DNA of 64,000 bases from Tritrichomonas foetus (lineage: Eukaryota; Parabasalia; Tritrichomonadida; Tritrichomonadidae), in NCBI GenBank assembly GCA_001839685.1, contig MLAK01000782.1, positions 125,926 to 189,925 of the forward strand. The letters are read 5' to 3'. The notes below the pieces were generated by a model that was not told where the DNA came from, did no database searches, and saw only the letters and a program-made list of their open reading frames with translations. The translations under genes and the position numbers were made by a program. Shown here piece after piece: positions 9,103 through 19,326 of the stretch; the first letter of the stretch is position 1, and each line of letters opens with the position of its first letter.

Positions 9103-9621
9103 CTAGAAGTTTGGTGGCAATTGCGTGGTCATCCTGTGATTCTGTGGATTTGGTGCGCCAAAGGCAGGTCCTGGGGCCGGACCCTGCGGAAGTCCTGGAT
9201 ATGTGTGTCTGATTTGAGTGACTGCGTTGAGATCTGACATGGATGCTTGTATTGAAAGCAAAGCGACTTCCTGCTGGCGATTGACGGCGTCGATGAGTGG
9301 AAAGTTGATTTTGGTGCACTGGCCATTTGCAAAACTACTCAGCTTCATTTTCGAGCACGCAATGAGCGATACTTTGGTGGGATCAGATCCGGAAACCGTG
9401 CAAAGAGAAATTGTTAAGTAGGCGTTGTCTAGGTTTGGAAGTTGGAGGATGAGTCTGGAGCCGAAGTTAAACTTGACAATGGACTGAGGAAGAACACCTT
9501 TGGTCGAAACTGATTTTGATAAGCCATTCGCTTGGAAGACAAGCCACATTGGCGATACAATTCGTTTAAGAGAAGGTGAGAATTGCCCTTCTTCAAGCAA
9601 TATGTCGAAAATATAAGTCAT
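9103..9621 (-). CDS. Small C2-like domain protein with Pro-rich tail
   Basis: 172 residues from the ATG at complement 9619-9621. The frame stays open further upstream, but an Inr-like TCATTAT lies 6-12 bases before this ATG, which would place the upstream codons outside the mRNA. The body (about 1-130) is beta-rich, with strands such as SLKRIVSPMWLVFQANG, RLILQLPNLDNAYLTISLC and KVSLIACSKMKLSSF. This arrangement suits a C2-like sandwich. The tail is rich in Pro, Gly and Gln. C2 domains bind membranes or proteins, but I cannot see a set of Ca-binding aspartates. Function is unknown. Confidence 0.6.
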   Translation of the reverse strand: MTYIFDILLEEGQFSPSLKRIVSPMWLVFQANGLSKSVSTKGVLPQSIVKFNFGSRLILQLPNLDNAYLTISLCTVSGSDPTKVSLIACSKMKLSSFANGQCTKINFPLIDAVNRQQEVALLSIQASMSDLNAVTQIRHTYPGLPQGPAPGPAFGAPNPQNHRMTTQLPPNF

Positions 9622-10102
9622 TGTGTATAATGAATAAAGGATGTTTCGGAAAATGAAGAAATTTTTTGAAGTTCTTTTGAAAATCAACAGAATTTATATA
9701 AGAATTGAATGCGATTATGTCGCTCATTATTTGAAAATTAGATAATTGAAGAGATTCTATGATTTCCGGTGAAAATCTAGATCATCATAACCTAATTGAA
9801 AATATTCAATATAATATTAGGTCTTTTCATTCAAAAAATAGTTTTTATCATTAAAAAATTGAAATACGAACCTTTCGATATTAATTGAAAAAACTGTCAA
9901 CGATTCACAGTAGTCCCTCAATTTTTCACCTTTGTTGAATGGATTTAGAATCGAACAGTAGACCAAATAAAATCACAATTAAATATTTATGAGTTAATTT
10001 TTGGCCAATATTATTTTTAATCAAATCCGAAAATGTCAGCAATTGTCGATTTGGGGTACCCCAAAAAAATATTAAATACTTGATTGCTTTTTTTGGAAAT
10101 AA
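9622..10102. other. Divergent promoter region
   Basis: 481 bases between the heads of the C2-like and TRAPPC4 genes. An Inr candidate serves the former. For the latter no TCAYW is found next to the ATG, so its core promoter is not identified. Confidence 0.4.
9627..9633 (-). promoter_or_regulatory. Initiator (Inr) candidate TCATTAT
   Basis: Read on the minus strand, TCATTAT matches the trichomonad Inr consensus TCA(+1)Y(T/A), with the presumed +1 A about 9 bases before the ATG of the C2-like gene. Spacing is typical of the very short leaders of these mRNAs. Confidence 0.5.
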
Positions 10103-10519
10103 ATGGTTGTTTATAGTGTCATGGTCTTAAACAGCTCCGGTGGTCTTGTTTTCTATCAAAACTACCACCCCAACGCACCACAGCTTGATTCAAACGAAGT
10201 TATTATTATCGGATCTACACTTCACTCACTTCACGCAATTTCAGTCGAAATTTCTCCAGTTCCAAAGTCGTCTGGTTTCACTGAGCTCGAGTGCACGACA
10301 TGGAAGCTCAATTGCCTCCAGACAATCACTGGTCTCAAATTTATAGTTTTTACAGATTTACAACATCAGAAAACACAAGACATACTCCATAACGTTTACT
10401 CACTTTATGCAGATTATGTTTTGAAGAATCCGTTTTATACACTCGACATGCCTGTCGCAAATTCATGTCAGAAATTTGTTACTGAAGTCGAATCTTTGAT
10501 CAACACCGCGAATAGTTAA
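10103..10519 (+). CDS. TRAPPC4: TRAPP complex subunit 4 (Trs23/synbindin)
   Basis: A core TRAPP subunit that helps activate Rab1/Ypt1 and tether ER-Golgi vesicles. 138 residues with the longin-type fold. The N terminus MVVYSVMVLNSSGGLVFYQ matches the first strand pair of Trs23. The blocks GSTLHSLHAIS, WKLNCLQTITGLKFIVFTD and YADYVLKNPFYTLDMPV match the conserved core very well. The human protein (219 residues) has a PDZ-like insert between the first strands; here that insert is absent and the protein reads straight from strand 1-2 to the first helix. The domain is otherwise complete. Confidence 0.92.
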   Translation: MVVYSVMVLNSSGGLVFYQNYHPNAPQLDSNEVIIIGSTLHSLHAISVEISPVPKSSGFTELECTTWKLNCLQTITGLKFIVFTDLQHQKTQDILHNVYSLYADYVLKNPFYTLDMPVANSCQKFVTEVESLINTANS

Positions 10520-10824
10520 AATGATATTTCGATTGAATGATAGTTCTAAACAGCCTCTTTTGTAATCACACTTTTATTTTATTTAATTTTAAATTTCATT
10601 CTGTTTCGTCGTTTGTTATTTCGTTTGGAAAAGTTCTAAAAAGGACCGATTTCAAACAATGATTAAGGAAAGTCTCAAAGCTATGAATTTCCGTCTTTAT
10701 CGATTGGTCTATCGAATGGCTTTTCTGGTTAACTAAAATATTATTAACATGTTTACCATTTTTTCAAATCAAATGTCCGTTTGGTGATAGTTAAACGTAC
10801 AAAAATCTCGAAATTCTTATTATC
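10520..10824. other. Intergenic region, no gene seen
   Basis: 305 bases of AT-rich sequence between two plus-strand genes. It shows no distinct element. The stop of TRAPPC4 is followed directly by AAA, giving TAAA. Confidence 0.4.
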
Positions 10825-12054
10825 ATGAGCGAAAAAGAAGAGAATTCTCAAATAAAAGCAGAAGGGAAGAAAATACGTAACAAAAAAGTGGTAATACAAA
10901 CCACACAAGAAATTAAAAAAGTCAAATCACACAAAAATTCGAATGATTCTAATAAACATCATCACAGCCATTCTTCGAAGCAACAAATAGAAAACCCACA
11001 GAAAAAAGAATCCAAGCACGCACATTCACATCAATCAGGAAATACACATATCGAAAAACATATCATTCAAACAGAAAATAAATTTTCCGAAAATTCCAAA
11101 AAGTTAACAAAAGCTAAAAGTGATCTTAAAAAGTGGAGCTCATTTGGCGATAAAATGATCGATATGCTTTTGACATGCCTTCCTGAATCTGCAATTCCAA
11201 CCGCCCCACAAAAAAATAAGATGGTAGCCATTGAAACACTTTGCAAAGCAGTTTGCCAACTTGTTCAGCATCCAACTGAAAATCCAAAATATCGAGAGCT
11301 CGAAAAAAAATATAATAAATGTAAATATCAAGTCAAGAATATGCGAAGGCAATGCCGGGATCTTCATGTTGAGGTTCAAAAGAATCAACAATTATTAAGG
11401 GAACACATGATGTCAATCAGAGAAAGAGAAGAAACTGAAGTTGAAAAGAAACTTCAGCACTTAGAATCAATCATCACTGAACAATACAAACAACAAGCAC
11501 AATTTGGGCTATTTGAAAAACTTGATCATTATGATCAAATAGGTGCATTTAACCAAAACACTAGCAAAATAAATACATTGAAGACAAGTTCAGCAAGTAA
11601 AAGCAAGATTAATAGAAATGCAACCCCGATCAATTCATCTGTGAATAGCATGAATAATTCAAAGCTGAATTCATCTAATAAAAAAGTAGTGAGTACAAAA
11701 GTTGTAAGGACATCCAAGCACATTGTTTCTGAAAAGCCAACAAAGAAAAAACCAACAATCATTATTGAAGAAGAAGAAGAAACTGATGATTCTTCTAGTG
11801 AATATGATGGTGAAGAGATTAATGAAAGTGAAATCGAAGAATCGACAAATGAAATCAGTGAAGAAGACGAAGTTGAAGCTACGACAGACGGAGAAGAAGA
11901 AGAAAATGTTCTTATTTCCTCAGATGAGAGTGTTGGCGATAATGGAGATGGAAATGAAACTGAAGAAGAAGAAGAAATAGTACCAACAAAACAAACATCA
12001 CATATGAAAAGTAATCATAGTAAAAGAAAGTCAGAAAAGAAAAGTGTTAAATAG
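10825..12054 (+). CDS. Coiled-coil protein with His-rich N terminus and acidic C terminus
   Basis: 409 residues of unknown function. The N-terminal 90 residues are basic and contain His/Ser clusters (KHHHSHSSK, KHAHSHQSG). Residues about 95-145 form a compact region (WSSFGDKMIDMLLTCLPES). Residues about 150-235 are a strong coiled coil (LEKKYNKCKYQVKNMRRQC). A Ser/Asn-rich linker follows, then a long acidic stretch (EEEEETDDSSSEYDGEE) and a basic end. The layout suggests a structural or chromatin-associated protein, but I do not recognise the family. Confidence 0.8.
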   Translation: MSEKEENSQIKAEGKKIRNKKVVIQTTQEIKKVKSHKNSNDSNKHHHSHSSKQQIENPQKKESKHAHSHQSGNTHIEKHIIQTENKFSENSKKLTKAKSDLKKWSSFGDKMIDMLLTCLPESAIPTAPQKNKMVAIETLCKAVCQLVQHPTENPKYRELEKKYNKCKYQVKNMRRQCRDLHVEVQKNQQLLREHMMSIREREETEVEKKLQHLESIITEQYKQQAQFGLFEKLDHYDQIGAFNQNTSKINTLKTSSASKSKINRNATPINSSVNSMNNSKLNSSNKKVVSTKVVRTSKHIVSEKPTKKKPTIIIEEEEETDDSSSEYDGEEINESEIEESTNEISEEDEVEATTDGEEEENVLISSDESVGDNGDGNETEEEEEIVPTKQTSHMKSNHSKRKSEKKSVK

Positions 12055-12474
12055 TACCCTATATCAAACATGAAATTGTACTATATTTTCTTGTTGTAAT
12101 AAATCAATTCTTATAATAATCTTTTTTATCTTTTGAAATAAATCATGAAGATTTACTCGATTAGTGAATGCAACCTTGATTAATGAATGCAACCTTGATT
12201 AATGAAGATATTCTTAGCATTTTTGAAAGAATCTCCCTATGACATCAACCATTATATTAGAGAAATTTTTCTGGACCATCTTTAGTTTATTTCAACACAT
12301 TCTGCAACCATTAATTATTGGAACAACACATTAATCAATGCCGAAAACAGAAAAGAAATCAAAAAGTAAAGAAAAAAAAGAATAAAAAAGAGGCAATTCA
12401 TTAAATAAATAGTTATTACATAAATAAATTTATGACATAAATAAAACTAATAATAAACTAATAATATAAACCGC
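12055..12474. other. Convergent intergenic region with short repeats
   Basis: Between two convergent genes. Around 12158-12205 there are about 2.5 copies of a 19-bp unit (TGATTAATGAATGCAACCT), the smallest of the 3'-flank repeat clusters in the window. Several TAAATAAA stretches near 12410-12450 could serve as poly(A) signals. Confidence 0.5.
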
Positions 12475-13584
12475 TTATTTGACAGAGGACTCCTTGTTTA
12501 TGACCAGCCTCGGTGTCTTCAGCAGGGAGAAAGCCGACGCGTATTTGTTTACCGGAATCATCTTTTTGTTGGCTGGGACAGGAGTTCGTCTCTTTCGATC
12601 CTGGACAGGAGACTTTGGCGGCATTTCTGTATTCATTATTGCTATATTTTGATTGGCATGAGGTGAAGCAGCCCCAACAAAAGAAACAGATAAGTTTTCT
12701 TTCAAGTTTCCTTCCCAATCATATTTATGGTCAAAAGAGTAGCCCATTTTAATGTAGAGGTCGTAAAACATCTTTCTGAATTTTGCATAAGGTGGCTCAT
12801 CTTGGAATCTAAGTTTTCTGACTTCTTTTAGATAGTTTGCAAATTCTGGCGGATGATTTTTAAAAAGTTGTTCAGGAGTCGACCTAACTTTAATTGAACA
12901 CATTTTTTCATATTTAGCATTTAATGTAGGTGCATCAATGTTCATCCATGGCACTGTGCCATTTAATAGCCATAGCCATACATATGCAAGTCCCTCCATG
13001 TCGTCTCTCCGTGATTGTTCGTTTCCCCGTAGTGCCCAAATTGATGAATAGCGGGCTGTTCCGGAAAATGGCTTATGTTCGCTGAATGGAATATGTTGAT
13101 GAGTTTTTGGATCGCGATAATTACGAGAGAGGCCGAAATCGATCATGAATACTTTGTTTTCGTTATTTCCGAGTCCAAGCATGAAATTTTCGGGTTTTAT
13201 ATCGCCATGAATCATATTCTTCTTATGAAGAAATTCAATGGCTGAAATCATCTGTGGAGCTAACATTAAAACTGTTTTAATCGAAAGTTTCCCTTTGCAA
13301 GACGTTCGAAGCGATTCAAGAGAATATCCTAAATAATCAATAACGAGCGCGCAGGTTTGAATTTCAATTCCAAAATAATAAAGTGTAGCAGCATTTGTAC
13401 AACCTGATAGTAACGAATAAACACGAGATTCGGCGTTTAATTGTGGAATTTGCGTTTTTAATTTTTCGACTTTGACAGCGACTCTTTTTCCTGTTTTGAT
13501 GTCCTCACCTTCGAAGATTTCACCGAAGCTTCCAGCTCCAATTTTCCTTTTGATTTTATATCTGCCGCCAAAACATCGATCCAT
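12475..13584 (-). CDS. CK1-family serine/threonine protein kinase
   Basis: 369 residues. The kinase domain covers about residues 9-285: glycine loop GAGSFGE at 16-22, ATP-site lysine in VAVKVE near 38, catalytic loop HGDIKPEN at 126-133 and DFG at 149-151. The APE segment is replaced by the CK1-type sequence SGTARYSSIWAL. CK1 features are clear, including WLLNGTVPW. The usual HRD is HGD here, but CK1 enzymes tolerate this and the catalytic Asp is present, so activity is expected. The C-terminal 80 residues are basic and Pro/Ser-rich. The substrate is unknown. A second CK1-like gene lies at 45.7-46.7 kb. Confidence 0.92.
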   Translation of the reverse strand: MDRCFGGRYKIKRKIGAGSFGEIFEGEDIKTGKRVAVKVEKLKTQIPQLNAESRVYSLLSGCTNAATLYYFGIEIQTCALVIDYLGYSLESLRTSCKGKLSIKTVLMLAPQMISAIEFLHKKNMIHGDIKPENFMLGLGNNENKVFMIDFGLSRNYRDPKTHQHIPFSEHKPFSGTARYSSIWALRGNEQSRRDDMEGLAYVWLWLLNGTVPWMNIDAPTLNAKYEKMCSIKVRSTPEQLFKNHPPEFANYLKEVRKLRFQDEPPYAKFRKMFYDLYIKMGYSFDHKYDWEGNLKENLSVSFVGAASPHANQNIAIMNTEMPPKSPVQDRKRRTPVPANKKMIPVNKYASAFSLLKTPRLVINKESSVK

Positions 13585-14763
13585 GGTATTTGCGTTCCTC
13601 TTCTCAAGTTTAAAAATTTTATTTGAAAAGAAACAGAATTTTATCTAAATTTCTACCATTTTTCAGAAAAGCCGAATAATAAATTGATATTCAAAATAGT
13701 TCAAAATTCCAAAAGTGACTATTCAAATGCCCATCCAATAAAATTCTTTTCAAATTAAATGAAAAATTCAAATCAACTAAAATTACCAAAAAAAGAAAAA
13801 TTGAACTCTAAGAATGAAAGTCAAAATAGAAGAAATTTCATGAGATAACAAGATAGTGAGACAACAAAGGTGAAAAAATAAATTTAAAAACTAATGAAAA
13901 AGTAAAATGTAAATCTCACTTTTGTGAAAGATGCAAAAATAAAGCTTAGAATTATGGAGAGAGGCAGAAAGATTTGATAGAGAAACTCCCTGTAACGTAC
14001 AATTTGATAGGGAAAGGATATTTTTTAAATAGTTTATAAAGCACACTTTTCAAAATTCAAATAATGTTTGAATACATTCAATTTTTGATATACGATTTCC
14101 TAAACAGAGTTATTGAATTATTTTTTTTGAATTATCTGTTATGGATATGAATGTGATTCGTGGGTTTCAGCAGCTTGAGTTTGTTGAATGGCCGATGTTT
14201 GGATAAATTTAAATACACTGTTATTCCAAGTCATCTAGTAAATTATCTGAGAAAATTTTACTATCTTCTTGAAAAATCATAAATAATTAATGATTTTTCT
14301 GATCTTCCAGCCTTTATTCTTCCTTATATAAAAATGGCACATCTTATCTAATTTCTCATATTATTGCTTGAAATATATATCGTCTTTTGACAGTAATATT
14401 CATTTTTTTTCCCAAAATTTTGGTCATTTCTCCAAACTTGTCATCAAACACATATTTTTAGAATTGTTCTGTAACATGTGTGATTTTAATTCCGAAAAAT
14501 TATTGTTGAACCACAATAATTTCGAAAGAAATCATGTCAAACATAGAACCATTTTTTATTAATCTTCCAAAAAATTCATTAATATAATTATTTCACATAA
14601 ATTCGTAATTATTTCAAATCAGAAATAAAGAAAATACCTCTGAATTACGACCAAGCTTCACGATATTTACTTTCCAGATTTAACTTTTGGACGTCATGCA
14701 GATGTATAATGAAGAATGAAGGAGTGAGGATTTATTTTATATAATATTTTTAATATTAGACAA
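13585..14763. other. Intergenic region, 1.2 kb, no gene seen
   Basis: AT-rich sequence between two minus-strand genes. The only longish frame (14368-14562) begins with TTG and looks random. No RNA gene or repeat was recognised. Confidence 0.45.
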
Positions 14764-16242
14764 TTATTTTTTCACAGATCTTTCAACTGCGCTCTTTAAT
14801 ACAGAAATTGGGCGTGCGTTTTGATCTAATCTTTCAGAAAACTTCATGTATCCGTTGAATGCACCCTTTTGAAGTTCCGGAATATCTTTCTTTATCTTTT
14901 CAATAACCTCTGAAGCATGTGAAATGTCATCATTTTGGGTCTGTGTGTCGAGTTTCAATGCTTGAAGCCTCTTCAGAAGATTTTTTACGTCACTTGTAGG
15001 TCGTAGTTGAGCAAGCTCTTTGCGGAAGTTTCTTGCTTTCAATTCAACGCTTTGTCTGAGGGCAAGAAGTTCTTCTCTTCGATCTTGAAGTTGCTTCATC
15101 TTTGTTGAAAGAGAATCATCATAGTATATAGATTGATCTTCAACTTCTGCAATTGTGCCATTTTTGAATAATAAAATTAAGTTTTGTGAATCCAAATTTT
15201 TGTTATCATTGTTATTGTTGATTAGTGAAGAAAATTCATCATTATATAGTGCAGTGATGTTAATTGGACGTTTTGGGCGTTTGGGTAGAATTTGTGTGAT
15301 ATTGCTGTTTTGATGAAGTGAAATAACACATTTATCAAAGAGTTGGAAAACTTTTTGAGTATCTGCGTGAAGCCTAGAATTGACTCCAAATAGTAAAGAA
15401 TCACAAGAAAACAGCTTCTCGAAAGAAATTTCTGCAAGTTTAATAACATTTACATTAATACATTTCTGAGAATCAAAAATAGATGGAAATGATGGAATTG
15501 AAATACGATATAGTTCTTTTTCGGTAATAGCAAAAATCTCATTATTTCTGCATTCGAAATCAAGAATTTTTGAATCAATATTGACATTTAATGGATAAAT
15601 AAAAGGTGAAATTCGAATACCGAATAAACTATTAAATTGAGAATGAGCTAATTTACTTTTTTCTGGATAAACATCAGAAAAACATGCATTAAAATAATTT
15701 GAATTAATATTTGGCAATGATTGTTGAAATTCTTGAAAATCAATTGGATTCAGAATAAAATTATGTGAAGTAAAAGGTGAAATTATTGATAAGTTGTGCT
15801 CGCCTGTAAGAGAAATAAGAGAAAAGCGATGAAGAATGATGCTATTTTGCCATGTTTTGCACTTTTTGATATCGCCGATTTCCATTTTATTAATTATTTG
15901 CCCGTTTGAAGAATTGATTAAACAAATGTGATTTGGGAAGCACGCAATAATGTTGTCGTTTTCGATTTGTGACCAAAATAGATTATCTGGAAATATCCCA
16001 TTAGGAAAATCAATCTTGGCTAGACAATCAACTGAATCGGTTTTAAACTCGTATATTTCGACGTCATTTGTGAAGAGAAGAACTCTGTCGCCGTATCTGT
16101 TGAATTGAATCGGATTAAAATTACAATTATTATAATTGATATTTTGCGAGATGGAGTGTGACTCTGTAAAACCTTCTTTTTCTAAAGATACGTTTCCTCC
16201 CTTATGTAAAGATAATACTCGATCTCCATATTTAACTTTCAT
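14764..16242 (-). CDS. Beta-propeller plus C-terminal coiled-coil protein, Nup82/Nup88-like candidate
   Basis: 492 residues from the ATG at complement 16240-16242; the codon before it is TTG. Residues about 1-370 are beta-rich, with repeated blade-like strands (YGDRVLSLHKGG, YGDRVLLFTNDVEIYEF, NIIACFPNHICLINSSNG), as in a degenerate WD-type propeller. Residues about 385-480 form a helical coiled coil. This order (N-terminal propeller, C-terminal coil, about 500-700 residues) is that of nucleoporin Nup88/Nup82, which sits on the cytoplasmic face of the pore. Other propeller-coil proteins share it. The Nup call is only a suggestion from architecture. Confidence 0.35.
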   Translation of the reverse strand: MKVKYGDRVLSLHKGGNVSLEKEGFTESHSISQNINYNNCNFNPIQFNRYGDRVLLFTNDVEIYEFKTDSVDCLAKIDFPNGIFPDNLFWSQIENDNIIACFPNHICLINSSNGQIINKMEIGDIKKCKTWQNSIILHRFSLISLTGEHNLSIISPFTSHNFILNPIDFQEFQQSLPNINSNYFNACFSDVYPEKSKLAHSQFNSLFGIRISPFIYPLNVNIDSKILDFECRNNEIFAITEKELYRISIPSFPSIFDSQKCINVNVIKLAEISFEKLFSCDSLLFGVNSRLHADTQKVFQLFDKCVISLHQNSNITQILPKRPKRPINITALYNDEFSSLINNNNDNKNLDSQNLILLFKNGTIAEVEDQSIYYDDSLSTKMKQLQDRREELLALRQSVELKARNFRKELAQLRPTSDVKNLLKRLQALKLDTQTQNDDISHASEVIEKIKKDIPELQKGAFNGYMKFSERLDQNARPISVLKSAVERSVKK

Positions 16243-17176
16243 CAAAAGAAGATTTTTGGACAGAATCTTTCAGATTTTTTTTGGCCTTGAGAATAAACGT
16301 TCACCATGGAGAAAAAGTGTATGTTAACAGAAAATCAATTAACTATCAATGAAAAAGGTTTTTCAAGTTGGATTTCTGGTTATCTCTAGTATATATGATT
16401 GATATCGATTACTTCCTTTAAGCACATAGCATTAATATGTCTGTCAAGTCTGCGTCAATTAAGTATGAGAATATGTTAATCTGAACTCGTTTGAAAAGAG
16501 AAACTAACGATTTACACATGATTATCCAATTATATTGTATATATGGCTACAGTTAAAAGAAAAAGGATTTTTCAATCAACCTTGTAGACTTTTCAATATT
16601 AATAAAAAATTTGTTTGCTTAGGATTGTATATAGAAAAATATAAATAAATGGAGACAGGTTTTAAGAAAGAGATGAATAAAGAGAAATAATGAAACAAAA
16701 ACAAAAATGTAAAGATCTATCGAATCCGACGATTTCATGTTTTCATATGGAGCCTAATACACTTTCATTGGTTTATTTCACTTTTCATCAAAGAAAACTG
16801 TTAAGAGCTTGATTATTTCAAAGATAAATATGCGTCATTGTTATTAAAATCTAATTCAATCCTTAAACGACATGATTCAATTGTTCTCAATTACGAAAAC
16901 AATCAGTATTTTTTCAAAAGAATGTTCAATAAAAATTCTGATACTCTTTCAAAGCCTCATTTATTTGACTTAATATAATTTCCATATATTCAAACAAATT
17001 TCCATAGGTTCAAACTTATTCAAATTTTTTCAAGTCAAATGAAAAAATTGAATATATGGGCTTTTTCGTTTTTGTTATATAAATATCTAATTGAAAAAAA
17101 ATCAAGATTCCATAATAACGATATTTATCAAATACTAATACTAATATTTACATTTCTCTATAGTTTGTATGATTTT
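16243..17176. other. Intergenic region, no gene seen
   Basis: About 930 bases of AT-rich DNA with no open frame of note, no tandem array and no recognisable RNA gene. Confidence 0.45.
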
Positions 17177-17851
17177 CTATTTTTTCGTATTGTTCATCAA
17201 ATTACTGACTGAATAGCTTTCTTCAGCACTTAACACCGAAGACGGTCTTGTGCTTTGCCGTATATCTGTGAGGAGATGATTATCATTTGCTGTTAAGTTC
17301 GAATTAATCGCTGTTGTCGTAATCGCGCTGACGTGAGGATTTATAAAATTCAGATTTGGATTTGGATTTTGAAGCGGCAAAATACTGGGGTTAATGGCTG
17401 TATTAATATTCACATTTATACCTGTTTGTGTCTCTCCTGCTTTGTTTTGTCTTTCCCATTGGCGCAGCATGAGTTGCCAGCGATTTCGAATTGCATTATC
17501 AGCGCGGTTTGGTAAGAATTTCGCTATTTTGTTCCATTTTGGCCCGTACTCGGCAAATTTTTCAACAAGTATTTGATCCTCTTCAAGAGTCCACGGGGTG
17601 ACGCGTAATTCGGGATTCACATAATTCTTCCATCTTTCGCGGCATTGTCGATGGTTTCTGTTTCCCATAAGACGGGCAACAAGGGCCCAACTGTTTGTGC
17701 CGTGCTGGCGGACGAGTTGTTTGAGTTTTTCATCTTCTTCAGGGGTGAACTTCAGCTTGACAGGTTTCTGCTTCATGACACCAAAATAGACTGGACAAAC
17801 TGCTGGAAATACTGGCATAGCGTATGGAAGCATCGGTCGATTTGGGTACAT
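17177..17851 (-). CDS. R2R3 Myb-like DNA-binding protein
   Basis: 224 residues. Two Myb repeats are plain: R2 about 32-80 (FTPEEDEKLKQLV ... NSWALVARLM ... RQCRERWKNYV) and R3 about 84-131 (WTLEEDQILVEKF ... KWNKIAKFL ... NAIRNRWQLML). The spaced aromatic residues and recognition helices RNHRQCRERW and RADNAIRNRW are intact. The first position of R2 has Phe instead of Trp. The C-terminal 90 residues are Asn/Ser/Ile-rich and likely disordered. Trichomonads have large sets of such small Myb factors, some controlling adhesin genes. The target here is unknown. A second Myb gene lies at 24.6-25.3 kb. Confidence 0.93.
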   Translation of the reverse strand: MYPNRPMLPYAMPVFPAVCPVYFGVMKQKPVKLKFTPEEDEKLKQLVRQHGTNSWALVARLMGNRNHRQCRERWKNYVNPELRVTPWTLEEDQILVEKFAEYGPKWNKIAKFLPNRADNAIRNRWQLMLRQWERQNKAGETQTGINVNINTAINPSILPLQNPNPNLNFINPHVSAITTTAINSNLTANDNHLLTDIRQSTRPSSVLSAEESYSVSNLMNNTKK

Positions 17852-19326
17852 CTTTTAACTTCGTTTTGCTAGAAATTTCTGTTCTTCTCAAAAATTGAGA
17901 AGGATTAATTCATTCTTCTTAAAGTTTTCAAAATTCCTAGAATTTCAATACATCTATTTTTACAAAATAATTGGTTTCTCACTCGTGTGATTATATATTT
18001 ATGTGGATTTTCTACCCCAGAAATAGGCAATACAATGAGATTTTCAGAAAAAGCCTCTTTGTATTTATTCGGAATTGAAAAAGTTATCTTGACATTTCAA
18101 TCTTTTTGATAACCCATTGTTTGAGTTTTAAAAGAAAAAGGAAAGCGATTTCAGAAATTATTTTCAATATTTTTCAATGTTTTTAGATGTGCAATTGAAA
18201 AAATAATGATTTTTTTTTTATAAAGTTACTTAAAATTTCATTATTTCTCTCGATATCAAATGAGTTAATTTACATTATACTAGTTCTTTATTTACAAATG
18301 ATGATTAGATCTCAATGAAAGATAATTATTGAAAACGATTGGATATCTCCAAGAATAAATAGGATGTCTCTTTATCATTTTTCTGAACACATCGTTCTTG
18401 AAAATCAATTCAAAACTAAATCAACAAACTGAATTTTTGAATCACAATGAGAACTTAGCAACGGCCCAATTTCAATCTTTTCCCTTTGTATATCATTCTC
18501 TTGATTTTTGTCATTGGAAATTATTATTTTTTTAAGTAAGAAGACATCATCGCAATTGAATTGTCTTCACAAAAATAATTTGTCAAACATCGTTGTATCA
18601 ATAAATAGTGTATAAAAAAATTATCCAATAATTTTGGACCAAGATTCCGACATTAAAACAAATGGCATTTTCAATGAGCCAACTTTTCAATATATCAAAC
18701 CATGAGTTATTAAAATTTGAATAACAACAAAATTGAACCACTTTTTTTATATAGAAAAAATGCTTCATTCAATATTTTCTATAACCCGATATACCAACCA
18801 AATACGAATTAGATTTCGAATTCTCATTTCACTCTCACTTTTCTCGTGATACTTCCTTTTATTTTAATTGAAGCGGCTTCAATTATTCGTAAGAATAATT
18901 GATATCGTCATCTCATGAATTAAAGCTGCCCTCTTGAGAATTGTTTTATCATCAATAACGACCGAAAATTAATCAATGGCTCTTATAATTTATCATATTG
19001 CTAATTTGAATCAAATAGGTGTCATTCCATTACTTTACTTAATTTTATTGTTTGTTTATAAATATCGATCATTTTAATCCATTTTCTTTCATCTGTTTTG
19101 TTTATTCTTTTTAGGCACAGTTTTATTTTGATCTTTTCCAATATACTATTAAATTCTTATTCCATATTTTGTCCATTTTTTATTGATGTGATTTGATAAT
19201 AATTGGCCTTACTTATCGTCATTCACTTGTTCAATGAGATTTTTGAAAGTCATCAAAGTTGATCAAAAATAGACCATAGAATTGTTAATCAAATAATGTA
19301 ACCATCTTCATTAATTTTTTTTTTTG
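17852..19326. other. Intergenic region, 1.5 kb, divergent promoters
   Basis: Lies between the Myb gene and eIF3c, head to head. No gene seen. A TCATT (about 20 bases before the eIF3c ATG) may be its Inr. A poly-T run directly precedes that ATG. Confidence 0.4.
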
